Notes: generated by a model from the sequence alone, not told the origin. A stretch of DNA of 64,000 nt from Engraulis encrasicolus (GCF_034702125.1 NC_085867.1:47363262-47427261); one strand, 5' to 3'. Positions 11,368-21,280 are shown, numbered from the stretch's first letter. Numbers and translations: made by a program.

Positions 11368-12422
11368 GAGTGCATTACAATATGCGACCTTGCCTCCTCC
11401 ACTTGTGCTTGTCTCCTCGCCCCGCCTCCTGGCCCCTCCTCCGTGGAGAAACCGATAAAGTTTCCCAGCTGTCAGCCTATTGCACCCGCAGACAATTGAG
11501 AATCCGTCTCAATGAACATCGGAGCGCAATAAATCGGGGGGACCCCAAATCGCCAGTCGCAAGACATTTCAATGAGACCAACCATTCGGCCAATGATCTT
11601 AGAATCATTGGCATTGACAGAATTGTCCCCAGTCGTAGATACAGCTGCACCAGCCAGTCTTTGCTGAGATGTGAAGCCAGATGGATTTTCTATTTAAAAA
11701 CACTGCAACCAAATGGACTGAATGATGATTTTGATTTGACTTGCTATCTATGAATTCCCTGCGATCTTATCAATTCTTGCGCCATTGTCTCATGACTACA
11801 TTTGATTATTAATTTTTAGATTAATTTTTTCCTTTTTCATGTTTATTTCATGTATTTTTATTTTATTTCTGTTCGCCCTATATGATAAAAAAATATGACT
11901 GGACAATGGCACTAGTCTATCCAGCCTACTATGGGAAGGATGCTGATGACAGGACGTCTCTATCCATACACCCTAACCTATAGGCATTTCAAGCTAGGTT
12001 GCAGGCTTACTACCTGTCTTCCGTGTACGTGGCTTTACCTGGCCTATATAAGGGCGTGTCTTTATTTTCAATGTTTGCACTGAGGATGGTCTGAATGGGA
12101 CCGAAACGTTTGCACTGTTCACTTGGGTAGCACTTTTTTTATTTTCGAAACATGCAATAAAAGGAAATTATTGCATCGGCTAACAAGGTGTGCGAGTTCC
12201 CCTTCCTTGATCCCCCAGCTGTCAGCCTAGCCACAACAACTTTTGAGGGACTGTTTTTCATTCACCATCCCATTGCAAATGAGAAGAAGGCTTTACAATT
12301 GAGCTTTTGCAAGATATTGAAATATAATGCTGTGGTCAGTGATGTCATCATGACCTATTACTTCCTGGTACGAGGAGACAAGCACAAGTGGAGGAGGCAA
12401 GGTTGCATATTGGAACGCACTC
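11368..12422. mobile_element. MITE family G, copy 1, split by a Penelope-like insertion
   Basis: The left half is 11368-11479 and the right half 12214-12422. The ends are long near-perfect inverted repeats of the type ATATGCGACCTTGCCTCC...GGAGGCAAGGTTGCATAT. An uninterrupted copy of 306 bp is at 54792-55097. Partial copies lie near 52288-52400 and 53470-53675. Non-coding. Confidence 0.78.
11480..12213 (+). pseudogene. Penelope-like element 3' fragment (GIY-YIG endonuclease end)
   Basis: The + frame from about 11481 to 11753 encodes RIRLNEHRSAINRGDPKSP, VARHFNETNH, a ...DLRIIGIDRI box, and CEARWIFYLKTLQPNGLND. This matches the C-terminal GIY-YIG endonuclease region of Penelope-like retroelements. 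The GIY and YIG motifs and the whole reverse transcriptase are missing, so it is 5' truncated. Its 3' part contains CTGAGGA...GGGACCGAAACG (12078-12108), similar to the hammerhead-like cores of these elements. It is flanked by a perfect 16-bp direct repeat, CCCAGCTGTCAGCCTA (11464-11479, 12214-12229), and lies inside a MITE. Confidence 0.82.
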
Positions 12423-12680
12423 CTTGTGGCTTCTGTGCTTATTGAGTCTCAGAGATTTGGATGATTATATTTAACCAAGACCAAAAGGCTGACAAAATTA
12501 GATATGTACGCCACACTGCAAATTCCCATTTGGAATTTTAACACCAACAGAGTCAATTTTAACACTTTCCCAGTGTATATATGGGGACCACTGTCTCAGT
12601 GTCAATTTAACACTTTTTAATACTTAAAGTGATACTGTCCCATATTTGGAAATAAGCTTATTTTACACATCCCCTTCAGT

Positions 12681-12910
12681 TAAATAATAGGGTTTTACTG
12701 TTCTCCTGTACTTTCAACCGTTTTCTGGGTATAGCAGTGCAAATTGTACCTCCAAGCTAGCAGTTAACATTGAGTCCTATGAGACCAGTTAGCCGCCAGC
12801 TGGTCTCATAAGACACAATGTTAACTGCTAGTTTGGAGGTAAAATTTGCACTGCCATACCCAGAGAACGGTTGAAAGTACAACAGAACGGTAAAACCCTA
12901 TTATTTTAAC
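12681..12910. repeat. 230-bp palindrome
   Basis: Arms from about 12681-12787 and 12797-12910 are inverted complements (for example ATAGGGTTTTACTGTTCTCC against GGTAAAACCCTAT), meeting at a short centre near 12790. Probably a foldback MITE. Confidence 0.8.
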
Positions 12911-12997
12911 AGAACACTAGATGATTGTTGAATCATTGATAACCTTACTCTAACAGTGTCATTTTGTAACTACAGATTAGTGTTCCCACCAACACTA

Positions 12998-13785
12998 AAG
13001 GCGGATTCATACTTGGCGTAACTGGCGCTAACCTCCTTCATACCTCACTCGCAACGATGGCGCTCGCTCAAAATGACGTCACACGCCCCTCCGCAAGCTG
13101 GCGCGGCGCGAGGTCGTGCACCCCACATTTTTTGTAACTTGCCGTGCGCCACCAGCGACCATGCAGGTAGGCAGACAAAGCAGGAGTTGCGAAGAGAGGC
13201 TACAGCTACTAGCCTCGCGAGCCATCCTACGTACTTGCGCCAAAGGATTGGCTCCACTACTGTAGTCTGGCCGTGCTTCTCTGTGGAGTGCCTGGAGCAG
13301 TAGAATTTTGATCGCAACGCGACCCTGCATCATTTTGACGATAATAAAATGTCATTGAGAGTTATTTTATCTTCTCCCTTAAATGTTGTTCAGTGAAACA
13401 ATTGTTTACTTTGTTCAGAAGCACGTTGTGTTTGGCGATCTATTTATAAATTCTGCAGCCAGAACAATGCTCTCACATGGTCTTGGAATGATCTGGCAAT
13501 GTAGGCTACAACAAAAATCTATGTTTCAATGTGGTAAGTCATAAGTCAGACGTTCAGTAGCCCTACAGCAGCCGTGTTTGGCTTTCTATTTTTATACATC
13601 TGTAGAACTCACGCTGCGAGTTGCGAAAGATGCTGCCGTTTCTCTCATGAACAGCAGAGGGCACACTTCCGAAAATGCAAGCGAAAGCCTGTTAATGGCG
13701 CTTTTGACTATGAATGGTCTGCCACATTTTAATGGTTCTCGCGCCAAATGCGCCAAAGTGCGCACGTGAAGTATGCAGAGCCCTT
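12998..13785. mobile_element. MITE with GCATACTT-type inverted ends
   Basis: The left end is AAGGCGGATTCATACTTGGCG and the right end, inverted, is AAGGGCTCTGCATACTTCACG. Similar host-element sequence flanks it on both sides (12912-12996 and 13786-13890), indicating an internal duplication of the host. A fragment of the TAGCCT family lies inside at about 13210-13325. Confidence 0.55.
13210..13325 (-). mobile_element. TAGCCT-family fragment
   Basis: TAGCCTCGCGAGCCATCC followed by a segment closely matching 36212-36325. The other end is missing, so this is a truncated copy. Confidence 0.75.
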
Positions 13786-14068
13786 AACATGGTGACATTT
13801 TAACACCATGAAATTGTTGAATCTTAATTGAAAGCCTACTCCAACAGTGTTCATTTCTTACTATAAAACAGTGTTACATCAACACTAACCTGGTGGTGAT
13901 CAATATCTCCTTGATTTTCTGTCTTTTAACAATATAATTCTTCTAGGCCACACTGTAAAAAAAAAAATCCCGTGATGTCACAGTAACTTACTGGCTAATA
14001 ATTGCATTCAATCCACAGTATGTTATTATGGCACCTCCCATTCCCCACCACGACCGAGACAACTGTGG

Positions 14069-15271
14069 TAGGGTGACCAGATTTGGATTTGGAGGGGGGG
14101 GGGGGGGGGGGTGGTCATCGGAGTATCTGTGAATCTCTTCAGTTACGCCTATAGGCCTATCACATAATTTGTGTGATCATATGATGCAGAGTGTGCCTTT
14201 GTTACAATCCTAGATAGTAGGCCTAACACCTATATTGGAGTAGGGCCTAGCTTAACAGCATAACAATGCAGCTAAATTTCATAGGCCTATTCTAATTTCT
14301 GCATTAGGTTTTTAAAAATAGATTCACCATAATGTAGGCCCATCTCAGCCATTCCCCAAAAGATGCACAGCAGGCTATATAACGTTGGAAACTAAATATA
14401 AAAAACACAACATTTGTGGTTTTCAACTGAATTGATAATGAAGTTCTATTAGGCTACATTTTAGGCTTAATATGTTTATAAGACACCTCACAATTTACCC
14501 CTCCACTGTCATCCATTAGGCCTATTTAGATTTTTTAACTATTTGTAGTGGCATGGTGCTCAGAGATTAGCAATGGGCAGCCATTAAGAGAGGAACTGGA
14601 GTTTTACCTATCATTAATAACAACCCATACAGCGTTATCAATAACTGCAAAGGCAATAGACAGAAGAAGAAGAAGCTGATGAAGAAGAAGCTCAATTTCT
14701 TAACTCAGGAATGAGTCCTTCTAGCTCCGAGAAATTGCTTTTGCAAAAAAACTTGGAAATGTCAGATCATGAAAGAATTTTTAGGCTAAGTCTTGTGACA
14801 AGGTGTAACAAAACTTGTACCTCCCTAAATGATGGATTTGGTGGTGTTACTAGGCATACTCCTGTGTTAGATTACCTTCATACCTGGCTTCACACGCGGG
14901 ATTTTTTTTCAACTCCACCGCGAACGTGCATTTGCGTTTCTATCGGCATTGCAGTCCGTCGAACCGGCGGACAGATGCGCTTTCGCTTGTAAACATGGGG
15001 CGCACTGGCTAGTTCCCTAGGCTACTTCTTTCGGACACATGGTGCGAAGTGGCTAGATTTGATGAGAAGGGCGTGACTAATTTGTGAACGGTAGAGAGAA
15101 ACCTGGAGTGGAGTCAAATGGAACGGAGTGAAAATTACAGTGCAGATGAATTAGGTCTATATTTCAGGCAGTTCAACAAAATCCCGGACATTTCTGAAAT
15201 TCCCCCCGGACATTTTTTTAGGTCTCAAAAGTAGGACATGTCCGGGGAAAACCGGACGTCTGGTCACCCTN
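14069..15271. mobile_element. hAT-type element, 1.2 kb
   Basis: Ends are TAGGGTGACCAGA and, inverted, AGGGTGACCAGACGTCCGG. The left flank is AACTGTGG (14061-14068). The right flank is NNACTGTGG with two unresolved bases (15271-15272), consistent with an 8-bp duplication. A poly-G run lies at about 14092-14111. No transposase frame is evident. Confidence 0.75.
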
Positions 15272-15485
15272 NACTGTGGCATGGAACCACTTCGTCACAC
15301 TGCTTTCTTAAGTTGACAGTCAGAACTATCCAGAAGTAGAGAGAGACACAAGCATTAGCACTGTGTGCAATACTGTGACCATTTGATATTTGCAGTTTCC
15401 TACATGACACTACATTTGCCAGTGTGCATAGAAATTACTGGGAGATCATAATTAAACAAAGCTGGAATTTCCTAATCAAATAAGC

Positions 15486-15780
15486 AACACAGCAAACCTG
15501 CAACCATAATACCCACTAGCAACCAAATTGCTAGCCAGCCAACAAACCAGTTCACCAGCCAACCAAAAGAGTCCGTTGTTAGTTAGCCAGCCAAACAGTC
15601 AGTCGGCGGTCAGCCAGCCAGCCAACTAACAAGTCAGTCAGTCAGTAGTGCAGCCGACCAGCCAACCAACCAACAAACAAACAAACCAGTCCGTTAGTCA
15701 GTCAGTCAGCTCACTAACCAACAAACAAACCTGTCAGTAAGTCAGTCGGCTGTCCAGCTGGACAGAGAGCCAGCGAACCA
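15486..15780. repeat. Degenerate CCAG/CAGT/AACC tetranucleotide tract
   Basis: Imperfect tandem words such as CCAGCCAACCAACC and CAGTCAGTCAGTC alternate over about 300 bp. Confidence 0.8.
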
Positions 15781-16412
15781 GCACTGTGCTGTGCCATTTA
15801 GGCAAGCAACTCAAGCATTGTGACAGTCTGAGTTTATATACTGGTGAAAGTGAACCATGTGGCCAGAGTGATCATTTGGCATTTGGCAGCTGCAGGCAGT
15901 AATTGAAGTAATTGAATCATGTTGTGACAGTCTTTTGTACTCAAGTGAGGTCAGGCACTAATTGACAGATTGATTGGGCACTACCATTGTTCCTGGTTGA
16001 TGGTAGGCAATGTCAATCATGTCATGCAGCATATTTAACTTTCAATTGTTCAATGGCACTTTACAAGATAGCCTAATTTTGTTTCCTAGGTGGCAAGATT
16101 CTGATTTAAAATTGGATGCTGGTGTTTGGGCCTGCACATCTAAGACAAAAGCATTAGCACGTGCCAACACTTCACATGATGCGACTTCTGAAACGGCTTG
16201 GAGAAAATGGCGGAATCATCATCATCACTAGAGTTTTGAAAATGTTCAGCAAAATATCCCGGATGTAGAACCCAACATTGATTGGTGTTCACGTGATTAA
16301 CAACAGCACCAGGCCTGTGTGAACTCCAAGAGTGTGGCAAATGAAATATTTAACACTAGTTGGTGTTCATTTGCTTGAACTCTAGAAATTTAACACTGGG
16401 GAATTTGCTGTG

Positions 16413-17085
16413 CAGGTTGAACCTCCTTAACAAGGCCCCAATCCTTGTGGAATTACATACTATTCAATGTAACAAAGCATGTGGTAGTAGTATTTATTTT
16501 ACTGTGCACTTACTGTTGCATGCTTTGATGAGATAATTCATGCTTCTGCAGTTGATCACACAGAAATCTCACAATGACATTCTTGAAAATATACGGTAAC
16601 ACTTTACTTTACGGATTGCTAATAAGGTAGTAATTTTGTGAGTGTAAACAAAACTGTACAAAAAACATGTTTTAGGTCTTCAAACAGTTCAAGAAAACAC
16701 ACTCTTAATATAGCCAAGACTTTTGAAGATTGAACCTTGTAAACAAGTGTTTGCTACATAAAAGTAGAAAGTGTTTTTTGTTGCTTCTAAAGTGTGAAAG
16801 AGTAATTGTCAAGCCAGTTTCTCTGTTCGTTGATAGATGGCCCCCACCCCCTGTCACTTTCCATGTGATAATTGTCAGTATACATATTTGAAAACTAGAA
16901 GTTTCAAGGTTTTTAATGGTGTCACTTATATGTTTGAGTTACAGATGTGAGTTAGAGTAGATTTACAGATGTGAGTTCCAGATGTGAGTTAGAGTAGAGT
17001 TACAGATGTGTTTTTGGAGAAGTGTCAGATGGGGTCACCGGTGACCCCGTAGACCTCAGAGTGTTAAGCACGTAGTTTTGCTGCC
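16413..17085. other. Unannotated interval upstream of mfap4 copy 1
   Basis: AT-rich sequence with no gene. A short imperfect repeat, GATGTGAGTTAGAGTAGA..ACA, lies at about 16943-17008. The paralogous block shared with 37113 onward begins just after this interval. Confidence 0.5.
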
Positions 17086-17179
17086 TCATGTTGATTTAGC
17101 TCCATTTCCTTTTTCCTCTCTGTCTAACTGATGGAATTTGTGGGTTGGGACATCAGTTCTTTTGGTGTTTGTGTAGCCG

Positions 17180-17186
17180 TTAAATA
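17180..17186 (+). promoter_or_regulatory. TATA-like box, mfap4 copy 1
   Basis: TTAAATA lies 117 bp before the start codon, within 5' flank conserved in the paralog (37204-37210). Position and conservation suggest a core promoter element; no transcript evidence is available. Confidence 0.35.
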
Positions 17187-17296
17187 CCAGCGACTCAGTG
17201 AATTTTGGACACTCTACAGAGAGGGCATCTTACACCCAGACACAGACACCGAGTCACCTCCTGAAGAACAGATCGTATTCTGTGACAGTGCCAACG

Positions 17297-17470
17297 ATGC
17301 TAAAGTGTGTCCAGATTCCAGTTTTCCAACTAGTAGTCCTGCTGCTTCCAGCCTCTCTGGGCTCCGACCTATACATGCCACTGGACTGTGCGGACATCCA
17401 CCATCACGAGGGCAGCAAGCCCAGCGGGGTGTACAACATCTTCCCTGGAGGACCCAACGCCCCCCTCAAG
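17297..17470 (+). CDS. mfap4: mfap4 copy 1, exon 1
   Basis: This exon encodes the signal peptide (hydrophobic core LVVLLLPASLG, residues 12-22) and the short mature N-terminus with DCADIHHH and SGVYNIFPGG. Cys31 is the first cysteine of the mature protein. The exon ends ...NAPLK at AAG/GT. The paralog differs at residues 13 (V/A), 27 (M/L) and 39 (G/S). Confidence 0.87.
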
Positions 17471-19147
17471 GTTCATTCCTTCATTAAAAAAAAAATCATA
17501 GCTACCTAGCTCACTTTAAAACTTTGCCAAACTTGCGTTATTTTAATCGTTAACACACATTGAGCTGCATGTTTATATGAATTGTGCTGTACAAATAGTT
17601 ATGATATTATTGGAATATTACAGAAGTATATTATAATGTCTGCTGTTAATGGAGCTGGCCATGACATCATTTTTTTCTGGGAGGCCCAACACCCTCCCTC
17701 AAGGTTCATCCCTCGATTGTTTTTAACCTTTGTCCTGGAAAGCTGGCTTACCTAAAAACTTTACCAAACTTTTACTTTTAAAATGTATTATTTTTAAAGT
17801 TTTATTCAATTCTGTTAAAAAGAGAGAGGTCAACCCGGCGCTCAGGTGTGTGGAAAAAAAAAATGTCCAAAATGGTGCTCTTGGGGTTGGGAAATCCAGA
17901 ATTAAGAAAGCAGAAGGTCCCAGGCACTCAGAGGTAACTCAGTCCGAAGAAGGAGGTATATTAAAAAGCCTTTATTAGCTGTGGCTACTCATAATTGAAA
18001 TTAAAATGCCAACATGTTTCGACCGTCTAGGTCTTCTTCAGGGCAAAGCGGCTTTGCCCTGAAGAAGACCTAGACGGTCGAAACATGTTGGCATTTTAAT
18101 TTCAATTATGAGTAGCCACAGCTAATAAAGGCTTTTTAATATACCTCCTTCTTCGGACTGATTCACCTCTGAGTGCCTGGGACCTTCTGCTTTCTTTTAT
18201 TCAATTCTGTTAAACACATTAAGCTGCATATCTTTATGAACTATGCCATACAAATAAAGTTATTATATCATTCTTTGGTAATACTTTATTTTAGGGATAC
18301 ATCTATTAGCACTAATACATACAATGTGCCTGTATAATTAACTTGTAAGGCATGTACAAAGCAAAATCAAACATTTGTTAGGCATGTATTCGCAAATGTC
18401 TTGTTCATGCGCAATAAGGGATTTATTACCAATTTAACCTTAGTAAGGACCTAGTAGGCCTTAGCGTTTGCTTAGTACATGCCTTACAAGTTACTTATGC
18501 AGGCATTAACATTGTATGTATTAGTGCTTATAGATGTATCCCTAAAATAAAGTGTTACCCATTCTGTTATTCTACATAATAAGGTCTACTGCGACATGGA
18601 GACCGATGGTGGGGGCTGGACCGTGTTCCAGAAGAGGATGGATGGCTCGGTGAACTTCTACAGGAGCTGGGAGAGCTACAAGCTGGGCTTTGGGGACATC
18701 GCAGCGGAGTACTGGCTAGGCCTGGACAACATGGTGCTGCTGAGTCTGAGAAGGAGGAATGAGCTAAGGGTAGACATGGAGCACTGGGATGGGAACAAGG
18801 CGCATGCTCAATACTCTTCCTTCTCTGTGGACCCCGAGCAGTTGGACTACACATTACACCTGGGGACTTATGTCGGGGGTGAAGCAGGTGACGCTTTGAA
18901 AAAACCCAATGGCATGAAGTTCTCCACCTATGACAAAGACCAGGACACATATGATAAGAACTGTGCTAGCCAGTTTATGGGTGGTTTCTGGTACCAACGC
19001 TGCAGTGATGCCAACCCCAATGGCCTTTACATACCAGACTCGCGCTCTCCACATGGCAACGTGCATGTCAGATGGGACACGTGGTCAGGGTCTAGTGTGA
19101 AGACCATCTCGATGAAGATGAGGGCATTGTCCAAGTGTAGCAGTTAG
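17297..19147 (+). CDS. mfap4: mfap4-like fibrinogen-domain lectin, copy 1 (two exons)
   Basis: The spliced product is 245 residues. Exon 1 (17297-17470) gives residues 1-58 and exon 2 (18584-19147) gives residues 59-245, joined in phase 0 across a 1113-bp intron with GT...AG ends. The donor (AAG/GTTCAT) is weak. The start is chosen because it opens a signal peptide and has A at -3; an upstream in-frame ATG at 17198 would only add a polar leader. Fish Mfap4 proteins are secreted innate-immune lectins of about this size. Residues 1-22 look like a signal peptide; there is no collagen or coiled-coil region. Compared with copy 2 this paralog lacks two residues near the C-terminus and has Ser, not His, after the second domain cysteine. 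One gene per 20-kb repeat unit implies tandem expansion. Another fibrinogen-domain family is possible but less likely. Confidence 0.87.
17679..17790 (+). pseudogene. Decayed duplicate of the exon 1 end in intron 1, copy 1
   Basis: TGGGAGGCCCAACACCC...CTCAAGGTTCAT, followed by TTTACCAAACTTTTAC, resembles the end of exon 1 plus the start of the intron (17447-17540). It includes a copy of the donor site. It is present in both paralogs, so it predates the 20-kb duplication. Confidence 0.65.
17820..18194. mobile_element. Palindromic insertion in intron 1 of mfap4 copy 1
   Basis: A 375-bp insertion lies between two 20-bp direct repeats reading TTTTATTCAATTCTGTTAAA (17800-17819, 18195-18214). From about 17907 it is a long inverted repeat centred near 18048, with GACCGTCTAGGTCTTCTTCAG on one side and its complement on the other. 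The right half reads CTGAAGA, stem, GAAAC, similar to a hammerhead core. It is absent from copy 2, which has another element at the same position. Confidence 0.8.
18277..18560. mobile_element. GGTAACACTTTATTTTA-type MITE before exon 2, copy 1
   Basis: Inverted ends read GGTAATACTTTATTTTAGGG and its complement at the right, with matching subterminal sequence (TATTAGCACTAATACATACA). It ends 23 bp before exon 2. The same element sits at the same place in copy 2, so it was inserted before the gene duplication. Confidence 0.85.
18584..19147 (+). CDS. mfap4: mfap4 copy 1, exon 2 (entire fibrinogen-like domain)
   Basis: This exon encodes residues 59-245. Landmarks in order: VYCDMETDGGGWTVFQKRMD at the domain start, NFYRSWESYKLGFGD, EYWLGLDN, the calcium-loop type FSTYDKDQD (residues 171-179), NCAS (Cys185), GGFWYQRCSDANPNGLY (Cys198), and the end TISMKMRALSKCSS. 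Acidic residues 175, 177 and 179 fit the calcium site. Many vertebrate fibrinogen domains are split over several exons; here the domain is uninterrupted. Confidence 0.88.
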   Translation, partial: VYCDMETDGGGWTVFQKRMDGSVNFYRSWESYKLGFGDIAAEYWLGLDNMVLLSLRRRNELRVDMEHWDGNKAHAQYSSFSVDPEQLDYTLHLGTYVGGEAGDALKKPNGMKFSTYDKDQDTYDKNCASQFMGGFWYQRCSDANPNGLYIPDSRSPHGNVHVRWDTWSGSSVKTISMKMRALSKCSS

Positions 19148-19718
19148 ATATCCTGATGGATTCCAAAACCTAAAGGTGGCTTCTCATGCAAAAAATGATT
19201 AAGTATATAGGCTACAGTATACGTAAAACTACATAAAATCAACATGCAAGTTACGAAATTTGCCTAGATAAAACATACAAGTAATCACACAAGTACATTA
19301 ATTTACAATGTTTATGAGCTGCAAGAGCGCATTTTATATGGACAGAATGTGTACAACAGTGTGTGTACAGTATATGAAAATAATGCATGGGCCACTGTTA
19401 TATTTGCCAGAGGATAATTTGACACAGTAGGATGTGTAGTTCATAACTTTGTGCATTTCATGTACCTGTACTTTGTATTTCTTTTTTTGTGGGCCATGTT
19501 CTAGCCACACTCCAGATACTTAAAAGTTGTAACATTTGTTTTCCAACTTTTGTTCTTTTTCGTCTAAACAATCTTAGTCCCATTAGTATCTTTTCAATAG
19601 TGCTGTAATAGCAGAGAGGTGGTAGCATGTTTAGCATGGTTGTTAGCATGACTGTAATGCCTTGTTAGTCAATAGTTAGCCTTGGTAGATCTATCTGGTA
19701 CATTTTGAACGTTTGAAT

Positions 19719-19724
19719 ATTAAA
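19719..19724 (+). terminator. Putative polyadenylation signal, mfap4 copy 1
   Basis: ATTAAA in the context GAATATTAAAGA, about 570 bp after the stop codon. The same context is kept in the paralog at 40444-40449, which supports it over other AT-rich words nearby. Confidence 0.4.
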
Positions 19725-19911
19725 GATCATTAACTAGAAATAATAACAATTAAACAAATACACACTTTCAAAATCCTTGTTGGCCTCACTGTAGTTTGTG
19801 ACATTATCTACTGCAAGAAGGCCCATTACAATGAAACATTAATTGTTTTTGTAATATTTGTGGGTAAGTTTGCACTGGCACCACATTTATGAGTAATGAA
19901 AGAAGCACAAA

Positions 19912-21280
19912 TGGGTAATTTCACGTGAAATCAAACACTTTGGGACCCAACCGACACAGATTTCAATCATACTTGCTGTGCCTGTTTAGTAGCAAGGTAG
20001 CAACCCAGAACTGCATTTGTGTGAATCTGACGCCAATATTAAGAGAGAAACTGACTAGCAATGGTTTACATATGAGGGTAGGACACTATACATTCAGCCT
20101 TGATTATATCAGTCAGGGTAAGTCACAAAAATATGTCTGAGGTGTTGTTTTTCTGGCTCTACACATTACACACACAGCATGGAATACACCAACCGTCAGA
20201 ATACGAATTATGATACATTGAAAAATTAAAAATTGAATATCTAAATGTCTAAACATAGCCTGTAAGGTCATGAACAACACCTGAAAATTGGGTGCTTTGG
20301 TTCTGTATTCATTTCAGAGATAATGGGACATAACGGTTCAAATGAGTTGTAATAAAGTAGTAGAGTAGAATAGAGTATAGTAAAGTAGTAATAGAGTAGT
20401 GTCAAGGACAGGACTGGACTGGTCATCTGGCATAACAGGCATTTTCCTGGTGTGCCCTGCACCCTCATCGGTCCCTATTCCAGGTACTCAAAAACTACAT
20501 AGCCCCATTGTCAATGGACACAGTGGAAGCTAGACCATGTTCAGCATTCAGAGAAGGCAGGGTTGAAAGATTAAGCTCAGTAAATGAATTTTCTAAATGT
20601 TCAAGCATCAAAGGGTATGTTGTAGCTGTATATGATGGCAACTGGCTAGCAACGTGGCTAGCATGTGTTGAGGAATGTATGCCGAGCACTGGAGAGGTGA
20701 AACTGATTTTCCTGCATCCTTATGGACAATCTCCATCCTTCACATATTCCGATAGACATGCTGTCGTGATATTGCTATGGTATTACCATATTATTACTAG
20801 GTGATTTGTATGATGTCATATTTTTGAGTCCCATTATCTCTGAAATTAATAAAGAACCACACACCAGCATTTCAGGTGTTGTTCATGACATTGCAGGCTA
20901 TGTTTAGACAAGGAACTGGCCATTTTAAGTTTTTTTGATATTCAATTTTTTTTTTAATTTTCAATTCATGATAATTCATATTCTGAGGGTTGTTGTATTC
21001 CCTGCTGTTTGTGTAATTTGTAGAGCCAGAAAAGAGCTTTCAAATAACATCACAGACATGTTTTTGTGACTTACACCAACTGATATAATCAAGGCTGAAT
21101 GCATAGTGTCCTACCCTCACATGTAAACCTTTGCTAGTCTGTTTCTCCCTTAATATTGGTGTCAGATTCACACAAATGCAGTTCTAGGGTGCTACCTTGC
21201 ATCTAAACAGGAACAGCAAGTATAATTGAAATCTGTGTCGGTCGGGTCCCAAAGTGTCTGATTTCAGGTGAAATGACCCA
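19912..21280. mobile_element. 1.37-kb inverted-repeat element, absent from the paralogous site
   Basis: The left arm (about 19912-20330) and right arm (about 20826-21280) are inverted complements over more than 400 bp with scattered differences, with ends TGGGTAATTTCAC and TGGGTCATTTCAC. The middle (20331-20825) is unique and holds a short coding-like segment. Paralogous flank in mfap4 copy 2 (around 40668-40680) runs through without it. A-rich flanks hide the exact target duplication. Confidence 0.82.
20508..20804 (+). pseudogene. Transposon-type protein domain remnant between inverted arms
   Basis: A 98-codon open frame. Residues 35-83 read KGYVVAVYDGNWLATWL, then VKLIFLHPYGQSPSFTYSDR. The pattern (aromatic/VAVYD, W, VKxxFxHPxGxxxSF) resembles a small domain recurring in fish transposon-derived proteins. 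I recall the pattern and cannot name the family. With no start context, splice sites or other domains, it is probably a relic of cargo or transposase-associated sequence. Confidence 0.4.

Larger units (their letters stand above)
12514..16412. mobile_element. Composite TIR element, AGTGTTAA-type, with nested insertions
   Basis: The left end reads CACTGCAAATTCCC... and the right end is inverted ...GGGGAATTTGCTGTG, with AGTGTTAA/TTAACACT repeated near both ends. Three pieces sit inside: a palindrome (12681-12910), a MITE (12998-13785) and a hAT element (14069-15271). An element with related ends is at 25351-27098. No transposase frame was found. Confidence 0.6.
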
